Assembly: GCF_000972845.2 (NCBI RefSeq)
Contig: NC_040019.1
Location: 12,477,001-12,541,000, forward strand
Source of the DNA: Larimichthys crocea
Taxonomy: Eukaryota; Chordata; Actinopteri; Sciaenidae
Reading direction: 5' to 3'
Length of the DNA stretch: 64,000 nt
The notes under the pieces were generated by a model, which had not been told where the DNA came from, made no database searches, and was given only the letters and a program-made list of their open reading frames with translations. Made by a program: the position numbers and the translations under genes. Below are positions 11,724-26,674 of this stretch, one piece after another (positions within the stretch are counted from its first letter, which is position 1; the number at the start of each line of letters is the position of its first letter).

Positions 11724-14572
11724 ATTCTTTTTATCACATACACACATTCATACAAATCACTGTATACTGACCATCATAAGGATATAGCATACTATGATGT
11801 ATAGATGTGTGTGCTGTAATTTTATTGTCAGCAGACTGTCAGACTGAGTTCTGTCACTTTACATACTTTAAACGGGCCTCAGGAAGAACAGCTAACAGGA
11901 TCAAATACACAAACTATATTTCAGCTTAGCCTTCCATAGTGATCAGGGTGATTGTTACACACAAGGAAATATTTTCTTTATCAAGGGATCTGCAAGTAAC
12001 TGTCAGGTTTGTATGTCAGAAAATAGTAATGAACGCACACAGGCCTGGGACACACACACACACACACACACAGCTGACATTTAAATGACTCTACAGTGTA
12101 ACATTATTCATCGACGTACAAAGTGTACTCAGTAGAACACAATAATCATGCCCATCGATGGTTGGTTGACATATCAAGATTTCTGCTGTGACTCCTGTCA
12201 GTATTTCATCACCATGCTGGAGATGTTGATCGAACATAGAAGCTATTCCTCCATCGAATATGTACAATAGCAATTTTACCATTAGAGAAATGAGGTCTAG
12301 AGGCAAAAATGTGGGTTTGAAACTTTTCTTTCATATTTGGAAACTTTTCACATACAAGGACTTCGACATTCTCCAGATGTGGAGGAGATGCTGATCTGCT
12401 GGGTAGACTTTGTTCTCGCATGAACTGATGCTGTACTTTTTGTGTGTCCATTTACAATCTCAGTTCTTTGGATTTTCTTTTTCCTTCATCTCTTCTGGTT
12501 GTTACCAATTTCTTCTTTCTTTTGTTTTTTAAAGAACCATTTAGGAAACTGGCAGGGTGTACAAGTAGCTGGCTGCTGCCTCCAGGAGCAGACATTGGAA
12601 TGGAGACTGATTTGTATGAATGGGGCTGTGTTCTGCTTTGACTTTGTGACATGAGAATGTGTCAATACATGTCAATACATGTCAATACAGAAAAAAAGAA
12701 AGGCATGTCAGTGCATGTAGGAATTAGGTATGGTGTCACAGTGTGGCTAAAAGTTGGTGGAAGCAGAGGAGATACAGGGGATTTCAGTATGCTGGTCTCA
12801 TACACATAATGTAACATCCTGCTGCATCTTCTCTGCACTCACACACTGAATATTGCTCACACAAAGACAATGGGCCTGAGCCGGAGCCGTGGTTCAGCAG
12901 TGATTCAGTGGAGGAGAGACATTACTGTAAAGTCTGTGGTAACTAATACCTGAGCACGGTGCTGAAGAGAGAGATAGTAATCCCCAAACTGGGTGCTGAC
13001 TGCAGCCGTATAATATGCATTAAGAGTCTCAGAAAAGGCAGTAAGATAAATATAAAAGGAAGTACTGCAATTGAGATCTGTGAGTCCCGCATAAAAAACA
13101 TTAAACACATCATAAGTGGGGAGGCTTCTAGGAGAATTGTGTTTGTGAATGCAGAGTGTGACGGAGGAGTCAAGACAACACTGTGAATGCAAAGCCTTTT
13201 TACTGTCAGGAAGGCTCTCCTCATTATAAGAGTTGGTTAAAGGGATAGTTTGGGTATTTTGAAGTGGGCTTAGTTTGCAGAAGCAGACAGAGATCCTGGT
13301 TACACCAGGCTATGATCTGTCTGACCATGGTAGGTAGGTAACACACTGACTATGGATAACAGAACCCCACTTCAAAATACCTGAACCATCCCTACAAAAG
13401 TCTCTAACACAATAGTGACCTACAGCAGACACCAATACTGACGTGCAATTACACCACTAACACACTGCCATGAGCAAATGCACTGCCCTTTTCACACAGA
13501 TGCACACAGATAATCAAATATCAGACAAATCCAATGTGAGGGTGAGATAGTGAAGAGAAAAGTCATTACATATTAATTCTGCTGTGGAACTACAAGCTGG
13601 CTGTCAATTCACTTTTTACCACCATCCTCAGACAGCAGGCTGTCACTAATCAACAACATGATATGATAGATGACATGAGCTGATGGAGGACACATCCAAC
13701 CATACACAAAGCTAGGACCTGAACTGTAGAACTATAACAGAGCACACGATGACAGAGGAATGAGGGAGAAATCAGAAGCTGGCAGTCAATCAGAAAATGT
13801 CAAAATGCCAAACACTTACACTAAACCCACAAGCTTCATCACTTGTTCATGTTTGGGAGGCAGCACATTCTGCTGTTTTCAGAACAGTTCTACACATTCT
13901 AACAGGCACCACCTACAGGAGACGAAAGCAGCAGCAGAGACCTGCATAAAGACCTTAGCTGGCAGAGTGCGTTGCATAAAAGACGCTACCTTCTATTAGG
14001 TAAACATCATTTTAGTCAAACGAAAATGGAACCCAATGGTTAACTACAACAACACGGTAAATGTTAAACACTCCAACAATTTAAAAAATCCAACATTTCT
14101 GCTTAAAGTTTCACAGCCAGGCCTGAGCCTTTAGCCTTGTCTTGTCTTGTCTGCACAAGTGTTCATTGACAGCTGCAGCAATCATTTTTCAACAGATCAG
14201 CAGATGCATGAATTATTTTTGTGGTTGATAACACATCAGCTTGATGTGGTGGATATAAACTGCAGTTGAATCAACACGTCATCGTGACTGGACCGGACAG
14301 CTCACTGTGCCTGATGAACATGCTGATACACCAATGTTCCACAGCTGCAGATGGTGGACATAGTGGGTTTACATCTGCACTTCTTACTGTGGCTGTTACT
14401 TGTCTTGACTGAAGTGTTTGTGGTCTGGAAGAGACGAATTGTGTCTTTGAATCAGCCACACTGATTATGAGGTCTGTGTGACGATCAGTCTCTCTCAAAG
14501 CCACAATCACTTTGCAGCTTTAGCTAAGTAATGCTGCAGAAAACATGGAAATGATTCAGGATTTAGAAATAC
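11724..14572 (-). other. rest of CASK intron 5, mostly unique
   Basis: Between the LINE and exon 5. It holds a short CA run near 12052-12072, a three-copy 10-base tandem (TGTCAATACA) at about 12657-12688, and the palindromic element at 13239-13394. Nothing else is recognised. Confidence 0.6.
13239..13394. mobile_element. short palindromic MITE with about 28-bp terminal inverted repeats
   Basis: About 156 bases long. The left end reads AGGGATAGTTTGGGTATTTT followed by GAAGTGGG. The right end is its near-perfect reverse complement (CCCACTTCAAAATACC... ATCCCT). The interior has no coding capacity. A related left end occurs at 8262. This structure identifies a non-autonomous DNA transposon; the superfamily is not determined because the target duplication is not clear. 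Confidence 0.8.
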
Positions 14573-14645
14573 CTTGACGTCTCGGTGGATGACATTGTTG
14601 TCATGGCAATAGCGTAGCGCCTCAAGTATCTGCCTCATGTAGTGA
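14573..14645 (-). CDS. cask: CASK exon 5, kinase helix E and HRD motif, residues 120-143
   Basis: An exon of 73 bases that finishes the split serine 119 codon and encodes 24 residues from [15 protein letters not shown] to NVIHRDVK. The catalytic HRD is at 139-141 and the catalytic-loop lysine at 143. The acceptor is TTAG|T and the donor is AAG|GTATTT (phase 2 then 0). The only visible difference from human CASK is NVIHRD for NIIHRD. It is separated from exon 4 by an intron of just 102 bases. Confidence 0.97.
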
Positions 14646-17065
<2,420 letters not shown>

Positions 17066-17298
17066 TTAAAACAGAACATATAATTAGTACAGTGGGTATC
17101 TTTTTTACAGCATTAAAGATGACATCATATGTGTGTCATGTATGTACGAGAACGATTTTTAAGCATAGACTTAAAAAGCATAGACTTTCCATGGCCTGGA
17201 AAGACCTGCAAATAGTCATCTGCTGCAGGTAAGGGCGATAACCACAACATCTGGTTCACATTCAGTATCATGCAATTCCACAGATATCACCACCTTTA

Positions 17299-17470
17299 TC
17301 TTCCACCTTTTTTCCCTGTTAAAGGTTTTTTGTGGGCAAGTTTTTCCTCACTCGAACCGAGGGTCTAAGGACAGAGGGTGTCACTCCCTGTACAGATTGT
17401 AAAGCCCTCTGAGGCAAGTGTACTTTGTGACTTTGGGCTATACAAATAAAATTTGATTTTAATCTGATTT
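17299..17470 (+). mobile_element. interspersed repeat with (TTTGA)-type 3' tail
   Basis: This 3' fragment starts CCCTGTTAAAGG and ends with ACAAATAAAATTTGATT. The same sequence occurs inverted at 26521-26674 and 32588-32742, and its other half at 33418-33545 and 43942-44057. This copy shows the uninterrupted junction (AACCTTTAACAGGG in inverse) that is split by another element in the other copies. The tail resembles fish SINE or CR1/L2-type LINE ends; the family is not named. Confidence 0.75.
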
Positions 17471-18347
17471 GATATCGAACCACACCGCTGAAGCTCACCT
17501 CACTCGACACCTGCTTACCCTGACTTTCAGTAGCTTAGCTCTCTGCTCTGTTCACAGCACAGCATAAGTCTCACTCCTGAAAAACCGTGATGATCATGAT
17601 CATCTCATCTGGATGACTGTCTAATATGCAGATTGCCTTTGCTCTCCTTTCGTTCAAGTGATGTTTGTTTGTATCCCTGCCATTATTTCAGACCCTCTTA
17701 CCAATGCCCAGCTCTAAGTATCTACCACTTTAATTAGTTCCTAAAGAAGAGGAGGGTTAATGTTCATGCTTACTGAAGCTGGAAAGAACAATTTAGGCTG
17801 GCTGTTTAGAAGAATCCCTGGGGAGAGAAGACAGACACAGCATGCCACTCAAGGAAAAAATGAGGCAAGTAGCAGCATGAATCTGTACATTTCATATAAA
17901 AACAGAAGAAAAGATATGTTTGTAGTTCACATCCACTTTTTTCTTGGATGGCCATTCTACTCATCATCATTACCAGCAGCCATTTCTCACACTCATTTGG
18001 CATTAATTAAAGAGTTTCAATACAAAGACTCTCTCACTCAGTAATGTGCTGCTCAGCTGATTTATTCTGAACAGCTAATTGAATTAATGGGAACCAATTG
18101 TTAGAAATTTTCCACGGTCAAAGCCGGCATGAGATTCACATGACTTTGACTCCATCCAAGTCACTTTTCTACAGGGTTCACAACGTTTTAATACCTCACA
18201 AATGTATCATATTTAATACCATTTGTTTAAAACAATACAAGCAAGGTAAGGTACAAGTGTAGTTTGCTACACTATCTAACTATCTATCACAGAATACTAA
18301 CATTGTATCCAAGTATCATGATCAGAACACTATTTAAGAACACATCT

Positions 18348-18538
18348 GGGGTGGCGTTCAGCTCAGTTGGTAGAGCAGCCGCCCCATGTGTGAAGGCTCA
18401 GTCCTTGCTGTGCTCAGGGTTTGAATCCGACCTGTGGCTCTTTGCTACATGTCATTCCCTGTCTCTCTCTTCCCACATTCCTGTCACTGTTTAGCTGTCT
18501 CTATCAAAATAAAGCTTAAAAAGGCCAAAAAAATCATC
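18348..18538 (+). mobile_element. tRNA-derived SINE with 15-bp target duplication
   Basis: The head resembles a tRNA, with an A box (GCTCAGTTGGTAGAGC) near 18361 and a B box (GGTTTGAATCC) near 18419, that is, an internal RNA polymerase III promoter. A CT-rich body follows, then an A-rich end. Both sides carry the same 15 bases, TTTAAGAACACATCT, at 18333-18347 and 18539-18553, a perfect target-site duplication that indicates a young insertion. It is not a functional tRNA gene: the fold is degenerate and it continues into the SINE body. Confidence 0.92.
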
Positions 18539-19039
18539 TTTAAGAACACATCTAATACCTGTTGGACAAAGTATGACAGAAACCAGTAGAGACAATATGG
18601 AGTAAAATCATTTTAAGAAACGGTCAGCCAGTTCTTGGCCTTCGTCATCAATGCCAACTACTTCAAACATAAAACAAGAGAAATATTTGTCTTATGGAAG
18701 AGAATCAAAACTATTCATTTATTTAAGTTTTTGTTAACATGGACACTTGGTCACTGTGAGACAGTGAGCTTGTCCTGCAGTAGTGACTGTGTTTTACAAC
18801 AATCCCCCTAACAGCCCAGTCAGATTCAGACAGAAACACTAGGAAATGATATCTGTTCAGTCCAGTTTGATTTGTCATGTGCAGGTTAACATGGGTACGA
18901 TGATCAAACAGGTCAACTCAGCATGAAGAGCACCAGCTATGACAGCACTGGACATAGACGATAAAAAAGAATATAAAAATACAATAAATGAATAAAAAAC
19001 GGAAGTGATATCAATAAGATGACCGTCCACCAATGAGCT

Positions 19040-19240
19040 TGGGTCTGCCCGAGGTTTCTTCCTGTTAAAAGGAAGTTTTTCCTCACCACCACCATCACCA
19101 AGCGCTCGCTCATGGTGAAACTGTTGGTCTCTGTAAATAGTATTATGAAGAGTACGGTCTAGACCTGCTCTGTATGAAAAGTGTCATGAGAAAACTGAAG
19201 TTATGACATGGTGCTATATAAATAAAACTGAACTGAAATG
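19040..19240 (+). mobile_element. interspersed repeat fragment, 3' tail ATAAATAAAACTGAACTGAA
   Basis: It starts with CTGCCCGAGGTTTCTTCCTG and shares GTTTTTCCTCAC with the repeat at 17299. It contains GGTCTAGACCTGCTCTGTAT and ends in a (CTGAA)n-like tail after TATATAAATAAAA. This 3' end is very common in fish genomes and belongs with SINE or L2/CR1-type LINE tails. Exact family not assigned. Confidence 0.75.
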
Positions 19241-19728
19241 AATTTAACAAAGTGTACTTTACACTGTATGAACGAGAAAGGATGTGAGGTTACCGTCATT
19301 AACTGCATTTAATGTGTTTCAATTCTAATCACAACCTGCAGATGGCCTGATAGAAACATGAAGTTGTGTTTGTGTTGTATTATAGTTAATATGCACACTT
19401 TCCTCACTCACTCATGTTGTTCACGCTGATCAGTTAGTCTATCCCATATATCTATTTTCAGATTTTCCACAAAGCACTTCCTTGCTACTTCTCCTCCTGG
19501 AAGCTATTGTTCATTTTAAAGGTTGCAGCCAACCAGAGAAATGTACATCACATACATAACCTTTCTGCTTGAGCACAATCTCAGTCTCATTTGCTGAAAA
19601 TGCATCACCAAACATGCTTAACTGCATTAAGTTTTAATATCTAGCTCTCATACTGAAATAGCTAGGCTGTGCCAAAATACAGTCTATGGCAGCTAAATAT
19701 TCCACGCTCCCAGTGAGGTATTTACCCG

Positions 19729-19753
19729 GCTGCTGCTGCTGCTGCTGCTGCTG
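19729..19753. repeat. (GCT)n trinucleotide run
   Basis: About eight copies of GCT, reading as CAG on the CASK sense strand. It lies deep in intron 2 and is not part of a coding exon. Confidence 0.95.
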
Positions 19754-21929
19754 AAGGTGATTCATGGACAGGAACACGGAGTGGGAAAAAGATGGGACTA
19801 TGGGAGTAGATGTTCCTGCAATAATGTGATAGGTGGCATGCAATATCTCTTACACATGCACGCACGCACGCACACAAAATGAAAAGTTACTCTATTGTTC
19901 TTCTATGTAGGCAGTGACATTTAATTAGGCTCAGAGTTGAAGCCGTGAGCAACTTGTGCTACAGCGAGGCTCAGCGCTAACATTAAGCTAATCCTCTAAG
20001 GACGAGCACAAGGCGGGGCTAGCTCCAACATGATGCTAATTCTGCTAAAGGATAAGTGGCTACTTCACACACACTGCAGGCTGCCACATCTAATGTCATC
20101 TGCTGAGCCTCCTGTGTGTCAAAGCTTCTCCTAGTTTAACTAGAACATAAAGTCATCTCAGCTCATCCAACAACATAATACATGTCATAACAAACTAGCA
20201 TTGCTGTTCTACTAATCCTGTACACTAATACGTACTAAGAACAACTACTGTAAAGCACTGCCATCCTCTGCACTGTTTCTGACTGTGACAAAATGGACTG
20301 GTCGCAGAGCAGACAACACAGGTAATGATGGCACAGTTCCATTAATTGTCCCGGTAACGGTGACAGTGACTGCAGCTATCATTAATACGCGTGTGAGTTT
20401 CCTGCTGAGTCAAAATGTCTGCTATTCAACCATTCAACCAGTCCATGACTTCAGCTGCAGCTAGAAAATTTGACAAAAACATCCTGATTCTAAACAAAGT
20501 TAATAAGCTTCAATTTTGATATAATATTAAAAAAAAAAAATCAACAGACTGAAATTGTATTGAATCATATTTTCAGAGTTTATACTCCTCAACTCAATTT
20601 GAAAAAGAAAAAAAAATGTATTTCTTTAAGACTATTCACCTTCCTAAAAGAACCTGTGAACACAGTAATCAGATCGAAGATGAAATATCAGAGGAAGAGG
20701 AAGAGGAAGCTACAGCTCATCCCAAATCAAACAAAGCTCTGGAATGAGGGGTTGATGAAGGATTCATTGATCTTGGTTATCCTGGTTCAGTAGTCCACCT
20801 TTAATTGTGCCCGTCCAGGGGGAGAGAAACATCTTTTCATTGATTGGAAACTTTGAATCAGTCAGTGTGTTAAACCAGGATCATAAAATATTTACACAAT
20901 ACTGTCAGAACTAACAGAGGGTGTGTCTTTAAAGTGTAGTTAGAAATTATAATCAGTTATAAGTTGTTAAAAAGCGAGTTTAATCAGTTAAAATGTATTT
21001 GCATTGGTTCATACTGTGTGCTGCAAGGTTAATGACACAGTGCTGTTATGTGATGCTGCTCAATCTTCAGCCTTGTTATGGAATTTTCTATCCTTTGGGT
21101 ACACAGGGGCATGGCATAGCATGGGCCAACATCACAACAGAAATTTAACCTCATAGACGTTGACGGCACTAAGCCAGATCAGAGAAGACGCTTTCTCTTT
21201 GGCATGTAAGGCCGATGTTTGGAGTGCAGGAGGAGTGCAAGTGCCAGCCTATCTTAGAGTTGCCTGGTGACCAGGGTCGAAGAAACTCAATGTTGGCCTC
21301 CTAGACATAATAGATAGCTAACTGTTGACCATTAGCATGAACAGACAACAGTGTCTCAAGACTAGAATGTGCTGAAGGTGAACACGAACATGGGTAAATG
21401 CATCCCCTTTGACTATTCTGGGCGTAAAGTATTTGTTGCCTCATCTGTAAGGGTTTAAAGTCTGACCACCAGCATGAATTGTGCAGAATAAAGACAGACT
21501 CATATGCATACCTGATTGTATGTGTGAATGTCTCTAATTCTCCTTGGTCAAGCTTCAATAAATATTACAGAGGCTCCTGAACACTTTCTTCTCTCCTGAC
21601 CTGGTGACTTTCAGCAATTTCTCCACAACAAGCCTCACAGAGCAGCTGTCCATAACATGTGCAGATGGTTCAGTAAAACATGTGCCCTGCTGGCTAGCAG
21701 TCACATCATAGCTAGGACTGTTCTTTGCTGTGGTGAGATGTGCTTTTCATACAGCACAGTGCTGCTTTAGAGTTTCAGACGACTTTAAAATGAACATAGT
21801 TGTGTGTGTACTGTTATTAAGTTATTTCTGGAATGTGAAACAAGACTTTAGTAAAAAAAAATGTCTGTCTAGCTTTTCATACGAGTACGCCAACAAGGAA
21901 AGTACAAAGTAACTTTACTACAAATCATC

Positions 21930-22345
21930 AGCCTGGACCAGACAGCATTTGTTGGTCAAACATTACATGTCATCAGCCATATCATAAAACAGAATTTGGA
22001 AGCTGTGTTGGGGGGCTAGATACAGAAAAGGCTTTTGATTGTGTGAATTGTCATTTTATATAGAGAAATATTTATATAGTGTTTTGAATTTATTTGGCTT
22101 TCATAGAACTTTGATTAAAACAATACAAGCTCAGTATAATGAACCAAGATAAGCAGAGCTGTATCTAACTCTTTGTTCTAGAACAAAGCACAGCGCAAGG
22201 TTAAACAATTAACCCTCTCTTGTTTTTTCTTAATTTTCACTAAGCCCCTGAGCTCATGGATTATTCAGAAGAGGTAAATATAAAGAGATAGATAATAAGG
22301 AAGGAGTACAGATTTCCTTACTTGCTGACAATGTTTTAATTGAAG
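21930..22345 (+). pseudogene. degenerate L1-type reverse transcriptase relic
   Basis: Short conserved pieces survive in different frames. LDTEKAFDCVN at 22016-22048 matches the L1-type motif LDAEKAFDRV. FGFHRTLIKTIQAQYN follows it, and LLADNVLI at about 22318-22341 matches the catalytic FADDxL box with the second D lost. The spacing of about 100 codons is right for L1 reverse transcriptase. Stops and frameshifts lie between them. The flanking sequence up to about 23260 may be the rest of the same old insertion, but I cannot support that base by base. Confidence 0.7.
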
Positions 22346-24046
22346 GAGCAGTGTGTTGAATTTAATTGCATTTAGTGGTGTAGTTGCTGATTGCAACCCT
22401 CTCCACTCACCCTCTCCTTGGCCACGAAACAAAATGTTTAATAAAATTGTTGTGCATTAATTTCCTTCCAATAGCACTCACTTTGGTTCATGGATTTAAT
22501 CAGTTCAAATGAATGAATCCAGTCCATTCAGTCCCAAGTCCAATTCAAGCAGTAATTGAGGATACAGTCTTGAGGAATAAGCTTTATAGGAGCTTACAAG
22601 AAACACAGTGTAATGATTATATGTGAAGCAGAAATGGGAAAGGGAAGGAAACAGGAAGAGCAGATAAAGAAGTGGAGAGTCTCATCAGGTTCTTCATTAG
22701 TCCACTTCACTACACCAAATCTTCACACTTCCAAGTCATTATCATAGATTCTGTCCACTGTCTATAGAACCTGTCTGGCAGGAGGTTCACAAAGTGTTAC
22801 AAAAAGTACTGCAGGTGGACATTCCATTCATCTAGAGAGCCTGTATTTGAACAAAAGGTGTACCTCAGGGGGGATTCAGGAAAGTAACTAAAACCTTACA
22901 CAGACATTCCTACAGTCAAAGACTGGACTGACATTATCTATGATGCATTTAAAGAACTTTTCCATTAACTATTCAACACTTTATTGGAAAGGTTCTTGAA
23001 AAGAATGAAAGGTGGCCTGTGTTCATTACATCTGTGTGACTGATCATTTCTCTCTGTTTTTTTTTTTTACTTACCCTCTTTTTTTTCTTTTTGCAAAGTG
23101 ATTTGACTATCTGAGTACAACACTGGATCTGTTTAGTCAGTTTGATTTTCATTTTTGTATCATATTCATACAGGTATACTCATGAGAATGATGGCATTGT
23201 GTGAATCTGTGCATAACTGAAAAGAGAAGAGGATTTTAAAACAAACAAATAAAGAAGGAAGATAGATAATTAATGCAGTCATTCATTCAGTGTTGGAGCG
23301 TAGAAAACCTCATGTCAGAACTCATGGTGCAACCAAATGGTTTTTCACACTTATATTTCACACTTTGATATGTAACACTGACACTGTTGACTGTCCTAAC
23401 AAAGACAAAACACAAAGTCCAGGTGTGGCAGACAGCTGTTTTTTAAACGACGGCACGGCATGCAGGACCTGATAATCTGTGACTGGAAATTCTTGATTCA
23501 GTAGTGAGTCAGTCCCCATGTTCAAACGGCCAACATCACAACAGAAATAAACACGTTTACAGCCTGGTACAGATTTTTTATAGAACACACCTGTTCAGAT
23601 TATATTATGTCTTAAAGTTGTGCATATTTAACAGCGTGGCTGTTTTGATTGACAGGTGGGTGTTATTAGAGCACCCAGGTGTCATCACCACACATCCTTC
23701 CCAGAGACACTGAGATGAATTGGCAGCAATATCTCAGACTTTTATCAACAGAACATATGCCATCAGAATCTTTTGACGTCTTACACATCAATCACTTGAT
23801 GAATGTTTGTTTTTGTTGGTCTTTCTCAAACTCACAGAATATGCTGCCATGTTAAAAATAGGTCAAAAAACTCTTTTTAGCCAAACTGACATGACAGGTC
23901 CTCACTGCTATCCCTACACTCATCACTTCAAACACACTATTTGATATCATATTCTCACTGTACGGAGACATCATACAGTAAATCAACAGGTGGTCGAGCA
24001 GGGAAGTATCAGTATCCATGGTAATGGCCGATTCCTGCACACAGTT

Positions 24047-24050
<4 letters not shown>

Positions 24051-24120
<70 letters not shown>
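24051..24120 (+). repeat. (GA)n then (GAAA)n microsatellite
   Basis: An AG run to about 24095 passes into AAAG repeats. Its counterpart in the second segment copy is at 30239-30412 and is longer and less regular. Confidence 0.95.
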
Positions 24121-24123
<3 letters not shown>

Positions 24124-24251
24124 AGAGAGGGAGGAGGTGATAAACACGTGATCCTTGATCCTCCTGCTGGGAGTCAAAGCTGCAGTGGAAGGAGGCCTTG
24201 TAACAGCTACACCACACAGAGCTCTGTGCGTGTGCGTGCGTGTTAAGCTGA

Positions 24252-24315
<64 letters not shown>

Positions 24316-24442
24316 AGAGAGGGAGGAGGTGATAAACACGTGATCCTTGATCCTCCTGCTGGGAGTCAAAGCTGCAGTGGAAGGAGGCCTTGTAACAGCT
24401 ACACCACACAGAGCTCTGTGCGTGTGCGTGCGTGTTAAGCTG
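24121..24442 (+). repeat. 192-bp local tandem duplication
   Basis: The block starting AGAAGAGAGGGAGGAGGTGA and ending GTGCGTGCGTGTTAAGCTG occurs at 24121-24250 and again, base for base, at 24313-24442. The copies are separated by an AAAG microsatellite (24251-24312). The corresponding place in the second 6-kb copy (about 30410-30530) has one copy only. Confidence 0.95.
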
Positions 24443-26410
24443 GTTTCAGACCAAATCCAGCTGTGGCAGCAGGGATGGTAAAACCAAAAAAATAAAACCA
24501 AAGAAAAAAAATGCAGTGACATGCTGCGGAAAAGTTGAGCCACTTTCAACTTTTGGAGAAATGAAACCCGAAGTCACACTGCAGCCACCAATCACATGAT
24601 CAGACCGGTTAAACTGCTCCACAGTCAGCCTGAAATGTCACAACACTGACTGATATCCAGGTGGAGAGAGAGCGCATTGGTCCAGAGACGTGGGAAGAAA
24701 TACAGAGAAATAAAACAGAGTGTGAGAGTGTGAAGGAGGTGGGAGAATAAAAGGCAGAGGGAAGAGAGTAGGCGATGGCACATGATGAATTTTGCTTATT
24801 CTCTGGCTAGCTTTTCTCTTTCATCCCCTCAGAGGGCTGACCTATTCGTAGACAGACCTCCGAGCAGGCTGAAAGAAACAAACTGTTGTGTGTCTTTGTG
24901 TCAGGCCCCTCTTGGCCAGTCCATGCCAAGACACAAACTACTTGACCCACTTCCCTTGGTCTGAGCTTTTGCAGGGTGCGTGTGTATGTATGTGTGTGTG
25001 TGTTCCTGCTTTATTACTGTAGTGCTCTGTTACGTTGCCTGCTCAAGTGAAACTACTCTGCTTTCTACAGGCAACAAGGACAGCAAAATAAAAACAAATC
25101 AACAACAAGAAGAGCCGGCTGGAGTCTGGAGGGAGCGCAGTTTGATGGATTCCTGAGGACTACAGAGGAGGGGCTGTGATAGAGGGCTGGATATAAATGA
25201 CTGAGGAATGTACTGACCATGCACCATATCATACCGCACACGCACGCACACACACAAGCTCACACACACATGTATACATATGATCAGAAATGCTGGCAGT
25301 GAAAAAGAGTTGTAGCGTTAGACAAGCTACAATAAAAAAAGTTTGATTTGGGATTTATGTGTCATCTTGTCATCACTACTTTTTACAAGCAGACAGACAA
25401 ACAAATACTCATTTTTTAAACATTTCATCAAGGCTGCTTGCTCCTTTGATGGAAGAGGTATTTGCCATGTTTCCATTTCAGCTCACAGACTGCTGAATCC
25501 TGGCTGACGTCAGTTCAGATTCCTTTTTTTAAACTGAACCTGTTCTGTACTCTTTTATTGGAGCATATTTTTGAGACAATGATCTACTTTTTACTTTGCT
25601 ACCTTTGCCATTTCTAGCTTAGTTACCTGCTGCCCAGGACACACCTTAACCCATGAGGGCTGCTACATAGACAGTGTTTCAATATTTCACAATAAAAGCA
25701 AATTAATAACAGCTATAGAGCTTTTATTTTGAAAACGCATTCAGAGTGGTGTCTTGGGCAAACAAAAGCGCTGCTCGGCTGACAGAGAGTGTTCATGTCC
25801 CTGCTGTAAGCTGTCCTTTTTTATTTCACTAGCCACATGCTCTACTTTTGTTAACGTTTAACAACAAAGGTTTTCATGATTTTACACAAAAATATCAATA
25901 TAAAGAGTAACTTGTATTTAGACGCGACAGGTCAAATCAAGAATAGCTGTCAGCCTCTAATGGACACTCAGGGATACATTCTGATGTTATGTAGCTTATG
26001 TAGCACGCCCTGTAAGCACTCGTTTTGAATGTGTGCTATCAGACAACTGAGCATGAAATAATGATTGGTCTTGTTTGATTAGTCTCAATGCTAGTACCTC
26101 TTGGTAGTATTTGTGTTACACAATAACCGTTTTATACTTTGACAAAATCAAATCAACGTCTCTAAAGTTAAACTGAAACAGCAAACAGAAGAAGATGGAG
26201 AAGAGGAGGGGATAAACCTTTGACCTGCAGAAACTGAGGCTCTGTGAAAAATACCCTCTGTTAAGGTTATTTAAAGGACTGACTTTAAACATGTACAGTA
26301 TGCATATATGCAAATATACAGGCTTAATGTCACTACTACACACCACATAAATAACATGTTTTTGTTGCATGTTCCGTACTGTTCTTCATTTAAGTGTGGA
26401 TCGGCAGGTA

Positions 26411-26520
26411 TGTCCAAAAGTAAAGTTGTCACGATACCAAAATGAGTAACCACGATACTATACCAGACAAAGTATCATAGTTCCAGGTATTATCGCGATA
26501 CTGCAGCCTTTTTTTAGTAT
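26411..26520 (+). mobile_element. possible DNA-transposon end (TTGTCACGATACCAAAATG)
   Basis: AAGTTGTCACGATACCAAAA followed by GTATCATAGTTCCAGGTATT and ATCGCGATAC resembles the internally palindromic ends of fish hAT- or piggyBac-like non-autonomous elements. It is cut off by the repeat starting at 26521. A copy lies at about 32476-32585. The family is a guess. Confidence 0.45.
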
Positions 26521-26674
26521 TAAATCAAATCAAATCAAATTTTATTTGTATAGCCCAAAGTCACAAAGTACATTTGCCTCAGAGGGCTTCACAATCTGTA
26601 CAGGGAGTGACACCCTCTGTCCTTAGACCCTCGGTTCGAGTGAGGAAAAACGTGCCCACAAAAAACCTTTAACA
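26521..26674 (-). mobile_element. repeat with (TTTGA)-type tail, inverted copy
   Basis: Reverse-complement copy of the repeat at 17299-17470, starting with the tail (AAATCAAATCAAATC) and running to CCTTTAACA, where another element is inserted. Confidence 0.8.

Noticed and set aside
5996..14572. Search for GPR82 next to gpr34
   Set aside because: No second seven-helix frame on either strand in the intron; GPR82 is absent here or elsewhere.
18351..18430. tRNA gene
   Set aside because: A and B boxes are present, but the rest of the cloverleaf is degenerate and the sequence continues into a SINE body with target duplications.
19729..19753. Polyglutamine-type CAG repeat
   Set aside because: It is in the middle of intron 2, far from any exon; the surrounding frame is short and unrelated.
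23983..24549. 185-188-codon frames with FLS repeats
   Set aside because: Translation of GAAA and GA microsatellites on the opposite strand.
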